Shown here: positions 25,577 to 33,261 of the stretch, one piece after another
Layout: each line of letters starts with the position of its first letter
Position numbering within the stretch: position 1 is the first letter of the stretch
Source: Massilia sp. Root351
GTDB lineage: Bacteria; Pseudomonadota; Gammaproteobacteria; Burkholderiales; Burkholderiaceae_D
Length of the DNA stretch: 64,000 nt
Assembly (NCBI RefSeq): GCF_001425045.1
Contig: NZ_LMDJ01000034.1
Span: 248,001 to 312,000 of the forward strand
Direction: 5' to 3'
Made by a program: the position numbers and the translations under genes
The notes under the pieces: model-generated
What the model was told of the DNA's origin: nothing
Seen by the model: the letters and a program-made list of their open reading frames with translations, nothing else
Databases searched by the model: none

Positions 25577-26716
25577 TCAGGCGTCGGGACGGTAGGGGAG
25601 CACGCGGTTGCGGCCGCTGTCCTTGGCTTGGTAGAGCGCGGAGTCGGCCTGGGCGATCAGTTCCATGGCGGCGGCTTCGGGCGTGGCGCCGGCGTCGCTG
25701 CGGTCCAGGCAGGCCACGCCGATCGAGGCGGTGATGGAAACCCGTACGCTGGGCGACACGTCTATCATGCTGGCAGCTATGCCGGCGCGGATGCGCTCGG
25801 CCACAAAGGTGGAGCTGTCCAGGTCGGCGTTGATCAGCAGCACCACGAACTCTTCCCCGCCGAAGCGCGCCAGCGCGTCCGACAGCCGCAGCTCGGCCTT
25901 GATGCGCTGCGCCACTTCGCGCAGCACTTCGTCGCCGCCCTGGTGGCCCACCGTGTCGTTGACCCGCTTGAAGTGGTCGATGTCGATGTACATGAGGGAG
26001 ATGTCGTAGGCCTGGCGCCGCGCGCGCGCAATTTCCTCCAGCAGGCGCCGGTCCATATAGCGCCGGTTGTAGACGCCCGTCAGCGAATCGGTCAGGCCGA
26101 TGTACTTGAGCATTTCGTTGGAGATCACGTTCTCCAGGCAGATGGCGATGATGGATGCCATGTGCTCGATGAAGTCGGTGCCCAGGCTGGGCGTGAAGCG
26201 CGTGGGGTCCACGCTGCCCAGGTTCAGGCTGCCGATGATGCGCTTGTTGCGCAGCAGCGGCACCAGCGCCACGCTTTGCAGCCCTTCCGGCGGACGCGGA
26301 AAGGCGTGGCCGTGCTTGAAGGCGTCGTACATGCCCAGCAGCGGCCGGGGGATGGGCGAATAGGCGTTGCGGCGCCCCAGGTCGAAGCCCAGCCGGTCCA
26401 CTTCCTCGACGAAGAGCAGGTCCGGGAACTCGGCGAAATTGACGCCCAGCTTGCCCATCACGGTGTGGATGTCGCCGCCTTCGTCGATCAGGGTCAGCGT
26501 CACCGCTTCCAGTTCCGAAATGATGGGCAGCGTGCGGAAGATGGTGCCCACCAGTTCCGGGAACGTGGAGGCGCTGACGATTTCCAGGTCAAAGGCCTGG
26601 TGCCGCATCATGATGTTGTGGTTGCGCTCGGCCTGCTCCAGCAAATACGCCATGCGCGTGCGCAGTGCCTGGTTTTCCGCAACCAGGTCGCTTGCTTGGG
26701 GCTGTTTGCTGGTCAT
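25577..26716 (-). CDS. DUF484/GAF-like sensor with GGDEF diguanylate cyclase domain
   Basis: 379 residues, no membrane segment. A short N-terminal coiled coil (LVAENQALRTRMAYLLEQAERN) leads into a DUF484/GAF-like sensory domain (about 40-205), then a GGDEF domain (about 215-375). The active site is intact as GGEEF (about 285-289), and the product-inhibition I-site RLSD stands the usual five residues upstream, so it should make cyclic-di-GMP under feedback control. DUF484-GGDEF is a soluble, cytoplasmic arrangement. It starts 2 bases after the MOSC gene stop, so the two are co-transcribed. Confidence 0.93.
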   Translation of the reverse strand: MTSKQPQASDLVAENQALRTRMAYLLEQAERNHNIMMRHQAFDLEIVSASTFPELVGTIFRTLPIISELEAVTLTLIDEGGDIHTVMGKLGVNFAEFPDLLFVEEVDRLGFDLGRRNAYSPIPRPLLGMYDAFKHGHAFPRPPEGLQSVALVPLLRNKRIIGSLNLGSVDPTRFTPSLGTDFIEHMASIIAICLENVISNEMLKYIGLTDSLTGVYNRRYMDRRLLEEIARARRQAYDISLMYIDIDHFKRVNDTVGHQGGDEVLREVAQRIKAELRLSDALARFGGEEFVVLLINADLDSSTFVAERIRAGIAASMIDVSPSVRVSITASIGVACLDRSDAGATPEAAAMELIAQADSALYQAKDSGRNRVLPYRPDA

Positions 26717-26718
26717 GG

Positions 26719-27570
26719 CTAGAACGCCAGGTTGACGTCGATTTCCTGGCCCACGCGCAATTCCTGGCCATCGCCTTCAAGCAGGATGCTGTTCATGCCG
26801 AAGCACAGCGCGCCGTCCACCTCGGGCTTGGCGCGGTAGCCGGCCATGATGTCGAGCGGATCGGGACCGAATTCGCCGGTGGCCTGGTCGATCGAGGGCA
26901 TGGGGCAGCGCGGACAGGGCTTGACCGGTTTCAGCACGGCGCCGCCGACGCGGAAATCTTCTGCGTAGTCTTCTTCGAACGCTTCGATGCCGTCCAGCAC
27001 CAGGTTGGGACGGAAGCGGTTCATGGGGATGGCCTGGCGGCCAGCCTGGACCAGCTTGCCATTCAGGTCGGCCAGCGAGGCGCTGCCCGCCACCAGCATC
27101 GGGTAGCCGTCGGAGAACATGGTGGTGGCGGCCACGCCCTGGGTCCATTTCTGCGATACGGCGCGGGTGGCGTTGGCGTGGAAGCGCACCAGGCGGCACG
27201 GCAGGCCCAGGAAATTGCTGAACCAGGCGGCGGTGGTGGCGTCGCAGTCGTAGGCCAGCACCTGGTCGTCCCACACTTGCACGGTGCGCTGCGGAGCCAG
27301 TTCGGGGTCGGGCAGGCCCAGTTCGATTTCCAGGCGCAGCATGCCCGGCGCGCGCAGTTCCAGCGTATCGGCCTTCAGGCGGGGCACGATCAGCGCCATG
27401 CGCGGATGTTCGCGCTGGGTCAGCGCCGCGCCGGCGTCATCCACCACCATCCACTCGCGGTCGTAGATCTGCTCCTTCATCAGCCCGGCGCTGGTCAGCG
27501 TGGCCGAACGCAGCGACATGCCGGCACAGGATTTGATCGGATAGAGGTTGATTTCGGAGAGGATAGCCAT
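26719..27570 (-). CDS. MOSC domain protein (YcbX-like, molybdenum cofactor sulfurase C-terminal family)
   Basis: 283 residues. MOSC_N beta-barrel (MAILSEINLYPIKSCAG..., about 1-115) and MOSC domain (about 130-283) with the conserved cysteine region VKPCPRCPMPSIDQATGEFG. YcbX-type proteins carry a molybdenum cofactor and reduce N-hydroxylated bases; unlike E. coli YcbX there is no C-terminal 2Fe-2S ferredoxin domain. The start MAILSEIN fits the family N-terminus. First gene of a two-gene unit with the GGDEF gene. Confidence 0.9.
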   Translation of the reverse strand: MAILSEINLYPIKSCAGMSLRSATLTSAGLMKEQIYDREWMVVDDAGAALTQREHPRMALIVPRLKADTLELRAPGMLRLEIELGLPDPELAPQRTVQVWDDQVLAYDCDATTAAWFSNFLGLPCRLVRFHANATRAVSQKWTQGVAATTMFSDGYPMLVAGSASLADLNGKLVQAGRQAIPMNRFRPNLVLDGIEAFEEDYAEDFRVGGAVLKPVKPCPRCPMPSIDQATGEFGPDPLDIMAGYRAKPEVDGALCFGMNSILLEGDGQELRVGQEIDVNLAF

Positions 27571-27732
27571 GCTGACCGCCGCAGGCAGCGCGCGGACGGC
27601 CACTGCCAAAATGTTATTCAAGTTGGCAGTATGGCAGCAAAGTGTCTGGCAGTAAATCGCGGGAAACCACAGCACGGCCCGATTGCGAAGATACGGACCA
27701 TGGTTCCCCGTGCGCAGGGTCGCGCGGGAAGC

Positions 27733-27755
27733 CATATCCCCCGGTGGAGGATATG
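27733..27755 (-). other. Hairpin downstream of the NYN gene
   Basis: CATATCC / GGATATG arms around a short GC-rich loop, 12 bases past the NYN stop on the minus strand. No T-tract follows, so it is more likely an RNA-end stabiliser or chance than a true intrinsic terminator. Confidence 0.3.
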
Positions 27756-27767
27756 ACAGGGAGCAAC

Positions 27768-29768
27768 TTACTCCGCCTTGCGCGGGCGGCGGGCGGCCGG
27801 CTTGCGGGCGGGCTGGTCGCCGCCTTCCGCGTCGCCGCTGGCAACCACCGGCTTGGCGGCGCGCGCGCGCGCGGCAGCGGCCCGGCCGGACTTGGGCTTG
27901 TCGGCCGCTGTCTCCAGCGCCTGGTCCGCCTCTGCCGCCGCTGGCGCCGCGCTCGCCGTGGCAGCTTCCGCAGCCGCTTCGGTGATGCGCGATTCGCCCG
28001 CCTTGGCACGGCCCTTGGCCGCAGCACGGCTGCGCGGCTTGGCGGCCGGCTTGGCCATCGCATCCGCTTCGGCGGCGGCGCTGTCCGCTACCGGTGCGAG
28101 CACGGCCTCGGCAGCCTGCGGCGCCGCCGGCTGGCGGCTGGCTTGCTGGCGGCCAGCGGCACGTCCACCCGCGCGGGCGGATGGCTGCACGGCCGGCTGG
28201 ACGACCGGCAATTCAGCGTGATCGCCCGGCTGAACGCCGGCATGGTCAGCTGGCTGCACGGCTGGCTGCGCGACTGGCACGGCGGCCGGCACGTCCGACC
28301 GGCCCGCTGCCTGGCCGGCCTGCGCTGCGCCTGCCTGCGCGAAGGACGCCTGCGCTTGCGGCGCCGGCTGGCCGGATTTGCCGCGCTGGTTGCCGCCCTG
28401 CACCGGTTTGCCCCGGCCCTTGCCCTTGGCCCAGACGTCGCCCGCCGTCGCCGACTGGGCGGCTTTCTGCTGCGCTTTCGCCTGGCGGGCCGGCATCTTG
28501 GCCGCACTGCGCTTGGGCTGGCCGTCGCGGCCGAGCTGGCGCTGATTGCCGCCGGCCGAGTTGGCGATGGCTGCCGCTGCGGCATCCAGCGCGCGCTCTT
28601 CCTCGTCCAGGTCGTCCTGCTCGCTGCTGCCGAGCATTGGGCTTGCCTGCGCGTGCGCCTGCACCTGCTGCGCGTCCGGCTGGTCAGCTACGGCTTGCTG
28701 CGCGTAGGCCGAGTCGTCGGCCGCATGCACGGCTTCCGCTTCCGCGTAGGCGTTCTCGTCCTGCGCCAGCTGCAGTTCGGCGGACACTTCCTCGGATACC
28801 GGCTCATGGCTGGCGTGGCGCTCGCCGCCACGGTTGCGGCCACGGCCACGGCCACGGCGGCCTTCATGGCGGCCGCCCTCGGCCGCCTCGTGCTGCACCG
28901 GCGCGGACACGTTGCCCGACCCTTCGCCCGAACCCTGCTCGCCCGCGCCGCTGCTGCGGTAGACATAGGCGCCGGATTTCTCGTCGCGGCCGAATTCCAG
29001 CAGGCCGCGCGCCTTGGCTTCCTCCAGCAGGTTGCCGAAGGTGCGGAAACCGTAATAGGACTCGCTGAAGTCCGGCTTGCGGCGCTTGATCGCCTCTTTC
29101 AGCACGGACGCCCAGATCTTGCCGGAGTCGCCACGCTCGGACACCAGCGCATCGAAGGTCTCGACCGCCATGTCCACGGCTTCGCGGCGGCGCTTGTCCA
29201 TTTCCTCGCGGCGGCCTTTTTCCTCTTCCGGGGTGCGTTTGACGGCAGGCTGGCCTTCGCGGGTGTCGCGCTTGGCGGCGGCGCGGCGGATCTCGCGCAC
29301 CAGGTCGTCGTAGAAAATGAACTCGTCGCAGTTGGCCACCAGCAAGTCCGAGGTGGACTGCTTGACGCCGACGCCGATCACTTTCTTGTTGTTCTCGCGC
29401 AGTTTGGAGACCAGCGGCGAGAAGTCCGAGTCGCCGGAAATGATGACAAAAGTGTTCACGTGGGACTTGGTGTAGCACAGGTCCAGCGCGTCCACCACCA
29501 TGCGGATGTCGGCCGAATTTTTGCCCGATTGACGCACGTGCGGAATTTCAATCAGTTCGAAATTGCCCTCATGCATGGGCGCCTTGAAACCCTTGTAGCG
29601 GTCCCAGTCGCAATACGCCTTTTTGACCACGATGCTGCCTTTGAGCAATAAACGCTCCAGCACGGGCTTGATGTCGAATTTTTCGTAATTGGCGTCGCGC
29701 ACGCCGAGGGCGACGTTTTCGAAGTCGCAGAACAGCGCCATGCTGACGTTATCGTTGGATGAAGCCAT
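27768..29768 (-). CDS. NYN domain nuclease-like protein with OST-HTH/LOTUS domain and long disordered tail
   Basis: 666 residues. The N-terminal NYN (PIN-like RNase) domain spans about 8-165, with acidic active-site positions in CDFENVALG, SADIRMVVD and SGDSDFSPL, all present. An OST-HTH/LOTUS RNA-binding domain (about 205-275; GKIWASVLKEAIKRRKPDF, GFRTFGNLLEEA) follows. The last 390 residues are low complexity: an RGG-like basic patch (GRRGRGRGRNRGG, about 305-318), then Ala/Gln/Pro repeats and an AlgP/histone-H1-like Lys-Pro-Ala end. The NYN + OST-HTH pair is a known bacterial architecture thought to act on RNA; the target is unknown. Monocistronic. Confidence 0.9.
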   Translation of the reverse strand: MASSNDNVSMALFCDFENVALGVRDANYEKFDIKPVLERLLLKGSIVVKKAYCDWDRYKGFKAPMHEGNFELIEIPHVRQSGKNSADIRMVVDALDLCYTKSHVNTFVIISGDSDFSPLVSKLRENNKKVIGVGVKQSTSDLLVANCDEFIFYDDLVREIRRAAAKRDTREGQPAVKRTPEEEKGRREEMDKRRREAVDMAVETFDALVSERGDSGKIWASVLKEAIKRRKPDFSESYYGFRTFGNLLEEAKARGLLEFGRDEKSGAYVYRSSGAGEQGSGEGSGNVSAPVQHEAAEGGRHEGRRGRGRGRNRGGERHASHEPVSEEVSAELQLAQDENAYAEAEAVHAADDSAYAQQAVADQPDAQQVQAHAQASPMLGSSEQDDLDEEERALDAAAAAIANSAGGNQRQLGRDGQPKRSAAKMPARQAKAQQKAAQSATAGDVWAKGKGRGKPVQGGNQRGKSGQPAPQAQASFAQAGAAQAGQAAGRSDVPAAVPVAQPAVQPADHAGVQPGDHAELPVVQPAVQPSARAGGRAAGRQQASRQPAAPQAAEAVLAPVADSAAAEADAMAKPAAKPRSRAAAKGRAKAGESRITEAAAEAATASAAPAAAEADQALETAADKPKSGRAAAARARAAKPVVASGDAEGGDQPARKPAARRPRKAE

Positions 29769-29898
29769 GAGATTTCGTTTTCTGTGGTGAGGAGAAGCTA
29801 AAGGGCCGGTGGCCGGCGAACCCGACGATTATACAGCCAGGCCAGCCCGGCGCCCGCCCTGGTGTATGCTCGCTTTACACATTTTTTCCGGAGCCCCC

Positions 29899-30399
29899 AT
29901 GAAGCAATTGCTTGCCGCCCTCGCTTTTTTCCTGATGAGCTACGGCGCCGCCGCGCAATCGGCCGACGCCGACGCAACTTTCCGCCAGCAAATCAATACT
30001 TTTATGGACCAATGGCATAAGGATGCCGCCAATGCCGATCCGGTGTATTTCGATAAAATGGCGCCCAACGGTATTTATATCGGCACCGATAAAACTGAAA
30101 TATGGACCCGCGACCAGTTTAAAGTATGGGCCAAGCCGTTTTTCGACCGTAAAAACGCGTGGTCATTTACCGCTATTAAACGCAACGTATATTTCTCGGC
30201 AAATAAAAGCTACGCGTGGTTCGATGAGCAGCTGAACACACAAATGGGCATCTGCCAGGCCAGCGGAGTTATTCGCCGGACCGCCAGCGGATTCGAGATC
30301 GAACACTACCAGCTGTCCCTGGCGGTACCGAATCCGCTGATGGAGCAGTTCAGCAAGGCGGTCAGGGAATTCGAAGCGAAACCGGCGGCGGCGCAGTAA
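29899..30399 (+). CDS. Secreted NTF2-like (SnoaL-type) protein
   Basis: 166 residues: signal peptide (MKQLLAALAFFLMSYGAAAQ) and an NTF2/SnoaL-like fold domain (FRQQINTFMDQWHKDAANAD...WSFTAIKRNVYFSANKSYAWFDEQL). Probably periplasmic. Its middle portion is clearly more AT-rich than the neighbours, with codons such as ATA and TTT favoured, a mild sign of a different history. The same lean appears at the start of ychF, so transfer is not proven. No catalytic role can be assigned. Confidence 0.8.
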   Translation: MKQLLAALAFFLMSYGAAAQSADADATFRQQINTFMDQWHKDAANADPVYFDKMAPNGIYIGTDKTEIWTRDQFKVWAKPFFDRKNAWSFTAIKRNVYFSANKSYAWFDEQLNTQMGICQASGVIRRTASGFEIEHYQLSLAVPNPLMEQFSKAVREFEAKPAAAQ

Positions 30400-30509
30400 C
30401 GCCGGCCCGGCGCATTGTTTTAAGGCCCTGGCGCGGCCGTTTTATGCCAGTTTCTGGCGTGTTCGCGCCAGATTTGAGTGCGCGGGGGTAATCCGGCGGA
30501 AAAAGGGCG

Positions 30510-30541
30510 AAAAAAAAGCCGCGATCTCTCGCGGCTTTTTT
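30510..30541. terminator. Bidirectional intrinsic terminator between the NTF2-like gene and ychF
   Basis: AAAAAAAAGCCGCGA ... TCGCGGCTTTTTT: a 7-bp GC stem (GCCGCGA/TCGCGGC) with A-tract before and T-tract after, so it can stop transcription on both strands between two convergent genes. A weaker hairpin (TCTGGCG/CGCCAGA, 30453-30472) precedes it on the NTF2 side. Confidence 0.9.
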
Positions 30542-30566
30542 CTGCGGCCGAGGCCGCTAAGGGTAT

Positions 30567-31658
30567 TTAGACGTTGAACAGGAAGTTCAGCACGTCGCCA
30601 TCCTTGACCACATATTCCTTGCCCTCGGCGCGCATCTTGCCCGCTTCCTTGGCGCCTGCTTCGCCCTTGAGGGCGATGTAATCGTCATAGGCAATGGTCT
30701 GCGCACGGATAAAGCCGCGTTCGAAATCGGTGTGAATAACACCGGCTGCCTGCGGGGCGGTGTCGCCGATATGGATGGTCCAGGCGCGCACTTCTTTTAC
30801 GCCGGCGGTGAAATAAGTCTGCAAGCCCAGCAGTTTATAGGCGGCGCGGATCAGACGGTCCAGGCCAGGCTCTTCCATCCCCATATCGGACAGGAATTCC
30901 ACTTTATCGGCGTCATCCAGGTCGGCAATCTCGGCTTCAATCGAAGCGCAAATGGCGACGATAGGCGCATTCTGCGATTTCGCGTATTCGGTCAGTTGGT
31001 CCAGCAGCGGATTATTGGTGAAACCGGTATCGGAAACGTTGGCCACATACATGGCCGGCTTCGCGGTAATCAGGCACAGCGATTTAATGATCGCCATTTG
31101 ATCCGCGTCCAGGCCCATGGCGCGCACCGGCTTGGCTTCGTTCAGCTGCGGGATAATCTTTTCCAGCAGAGCAACCAGTTTCGCTGCGTCTTTATCGCCG
31201 GAGCGGGCTTTCTTGTTTTCGCGGTGCAGCGCTTTTTCAGCGGTGCCCAAGTCGGCCAGCGCCAATTCGGTTTGAATCACTTCGATATCGTCCAGCGGGC
31301 TGACTTTGCCGGCAACGTGGATCACGTTTTCATCTTCAAAGCAGCGCACCACGTTGACGATGGCGTCGGTTTCGCGGATGTGCGACAGGAACTGGTTGCC
31401 CAGGCCCTCGCCTTGCGAAGCACCGGCCACCAGGCCGGCGATGTCGACGAACTCGACGATGGCGTTGACCATGCGCTCGGGCTTGACGATCTCGGCCAGC
31501 GCGGCCATGCGCGGGTCCGGCACTTCCACCACGCCGACGTTCGGCTCGATGGTGCAGAACGGATAGTTTTCAGCCGGGATGCCGGCCTTGGTCAGTGCAT
31601 TGAAAAGAGTGGACTTGCCGACGTTAGGCAGGCCGACGATGCCGCATTGGAGACTCAT
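30567..31658 (-). CDS. ychF: Redox-regulated OBG-family ATPase YchF
   Basis: 363 residues, standard length. G1 GLPNVGKST (8-16), G3 DIAGLV, a coiled-coil insert in the middle, and the C-terminal TGS domain (HIGDTAPQAAGVIHTDFERGF onward). Binds ATP rather than GTP and associates with ribosomes; implicated in translation quality and oxidative stress. Here it is not beside pth, its common neighbour, which is about 10 kb away. Confidence 0.98.
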   Translation of the reverse strand: MSLQCGIVGLPNVGKSTLFNALTKAGIPAENYPFCTIEPNVGVVEVPDPRMAALAEIVKPERMVNAIVEFVDIAGLVAGASQGEGLGNQFLSHIRETDAIVNVVRCFEDENVIHVAGKVSPLDDIEVIQTELALADLGTAEKALHRENKKARSGDKDAAKLVALLEKIIPQLNEAKPVRAMGLDADQMAIIKSLCLITAKPAMYVANVSDTGFTNNPLLDQLTEYAKSQNAPIVAICASIEAEIADLDDADKVEFLSDMGMEEPGLDRLIRAAYKLLGLQTYFTAGVKEVRAWTIHIGDTAPQAAGVIHTDFERGFIRAQTIAYDDYIALKGEAGAKEAGKMRAEGKEYVVKDGDVLNFLFNV

Positions 31659-31742
31659 GAAAAACCTTTAATGATGGTATTGTTTTGCTGCGCCGATTGC
31701 CCGCGCGTAAGGATCAATTGTACCTCAGAACCAGGAGCTTCC

Positions 31743-32177
31743 ATGACGATGCGCGACGCCAAACGCTCGCAGTTTCCCCATTTCCTGCCCATCGCCACCC
31801 GCTGGATGGACAATGACGTGTATGGCCATGTCAACAACGTTGTTTATTATTCCTACTTCGACACGGCCGTGAACCAGTTCCTGATCGAACGCGGCGTGCT
31901 GGACATCCACAAGGGCGAGGTGGTCGGGTTCGTGGTTGACAGCGGCTGCGCCTATTTCCGTTCCATCTCCTTCCCGGACACTGTCCATGCCGGCATCCGG
32001 GTGGCCAAGCTGGGCAATTCCAGCGTGCGCTATGAGATCGCGCTGTTCCGCAACGACGACGAGCAGCCGTGCGCGGCCGGCCATTTCGTCCACGTCTACG
32101 TCGAGCGCGCCAGCAACCGCGCCGTCCCGATCCCGGCTGCGGTGCGCGGCGTGCTTGCGACGCTGTCCGGGGCTTGA
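31743..32177 (+). CDS. Acyl-CoA thioesterase (4-hydroxybenzoyl-CoA thioesterase-like hotdog protein)
   Basis: 144 residues of the hotdog fold. The active-site pattern TRWMDNDVYGHVNNVVYYSYFD (around residues 19-40) has the catalytic Asp and the HVNN motif of the YbgC/4HBT family. The natural acyl substrate is unknown. The next gene begins only 3 bases after its stop, so they are co-transcribed. Confidence 0.9.
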   Translation: MTMRDAKRSQFPHFLPIATRWMDNDVYGHVNNVVYYSYFDTAVNQFLIERGVLDIHKGEVVGFVVDSGCAYFRSISFPDTVHAGIRVAKLGNSSVRYEIALFRNDDEQPCAAGHFVHVYVERASNRAVPIPAAVRGVLATLSGA

Positions 32178-32180
32178 ACC

Positions 32181-32849
32181 ATGAATCCGTTTCCCCTGGT
32201 GCATAGCACCAAGCGCCATCCGTCAGCCGTGCTGCTGCTGACGCAGTTGCTGGGCATGCTGCTGTATCCGTTTATCGAAACCGTGCGCGGCGGCCACATC
32301 ATCTTCAATATGTTCGGCATCCTGGTGCTGGTGGTGGCCACGCGCATGGTGCGGCGCACGCCGGGCCATGCCTGGGTCAGCGCCAGCATCGCCGGCCCCG
32401 TGATCATCCTGCTGGGCTTGCAGATGGCGTTCGACCTGCCGGGGCTGCTGCCCTGGTCGTCCGCGCTGGAGGCGGCGTTCTATTTCTATGCCGCCGCCAG
32501 CCTGGTGGCCTACATGATGGAGGACCGGCTGGCCACGACAGACGAACTGTTCGCGGCCGGCGCCGCGTTCACGCTGCTGGCGTGGGCCTTCACGCACGTG
32601 TTCATCCTGGTCCAGGCGCTGCAGCCGGGCACCTTCGGCGCAGCGGTGAACGCCGCCGCCCCGCGCACGTGGACCGAGCTGAACTACCTGAGCTTTGCGC
32701 TGCTGTCGAGCACCGGCATCGGCGACGTGATCCCGCTGACCTCGCATGCGCGGGCCATCGCCAGCGTGGAGATGCTGGTCGGGCTGATGTATCTGGCGGC
32801 GGTGGTGGCGCGCCTGATCGGCTTTACGCTGCAGTCCAACAAGTCCTAG
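32181..32849 (+). CDS. Small ion-channel-like membrane protein (potassium-channel pore type)
   Basis: 222 residues with about six membrane segments. The last two flank a pore-loop-like segment, ELNYLSFALLSSTGIGDVIP (about 165-185), where TGIGD replaces the usual potassium filter TVGYGD, followed by the final helix SVEMLVGLMYLAAVVARLIG. The arrangement fits the two-transmembrane ion-channel (Ion_trans_2) family with extra N-terminal helices. Selectivity is uncertain because the tyrosine is missing. It starts 3 bases after the thioesterase stop. Confidence 0.75.
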   Translation: MNPFPLVHSTKRHPSAVLLLTQLLGMLLYPFIETVRGGHIIFNMFGILVLVVATRMVRRTPGHAWVSASIAGPVIILLGLQMAFDLPGLLPWSSALEAAFYFYAAASLVAYMMEDRLATTDELFAAGAAFTLLAWAFTHVFILVQALQPGTFGAAVNAAAPRTWTELNYLSFALLSSTGIGDVIPLTSHARAIASVEMLVGLMYLAAVVARLIGFTLQSNKS

Positions 32850-33261
32850 GCCGGCACGCGCGCGCCCGGCGGCGTCAGTAGCGCTTCTGCGACGCGTAAT
32901 GCTGGCCCAGATTCATCAACACCCCACTCTGGTGGTCCGGATCTGCCTTCTCTTCGATTTCTACGACACGCTTCAGAGCCGCTTCGGCCTCGGCATGCCT
33001 GTGTTCCAGTCTGCCACGGTGGCGGCCGGCGCGGCCATGCCGCCGGCCGGTGCGAGGCAGAGTAAGGAAAGTAGCAGGCGAAACGAGATACGGGCCAAGA
33101 TAGACATGATTCCTTGAAATATTAATATCTTTGGCGCAATTTGCTTTGCATTTTTGCAATACCATAGTCTTTCCGGCGCCGGCAGAAGGCAATTTCCTTC
33201 AATACGGCGGCCCGGCGCGCCCCATACGATGGCCTTTCCGAAATTTTGAAAGGAATGGATT
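32850..33261. other. 411-bp stretch without an intact gene
   Basis: Holds the broken TPR remnant (32875-33107) and the leader of the proline dehydrogenase-like gene. No RNA gene seen. The AT-rich part at 33110-33180 may hold promoters for either side. Confidence 0.5.
32875..33107 (-). pseudogene. Frameshifted remnant of a secreted TPR-type gene
   Basis: Two reading frames together make one plausible small gene. A good Shine-Dalgarno (AAGGA) and ATG at 33107 start a clear signal peptide (SILARISFRLLLSLLCLAPAGGMAAP) that soon hits a stop at 32973. The -strand frame next to it carries a TPR-like segment (EAEAALKRVVEIEEKADPD, then GVLMNLGQHYASQKRY) ending at 32875. The two halves join near VADWNTG / AEAEAAL, so a frameshift or small deletion has split the gene, and it appears truncated against normal TPR proteins. 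It could also be a sequencing error. Confidence 0.55.
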
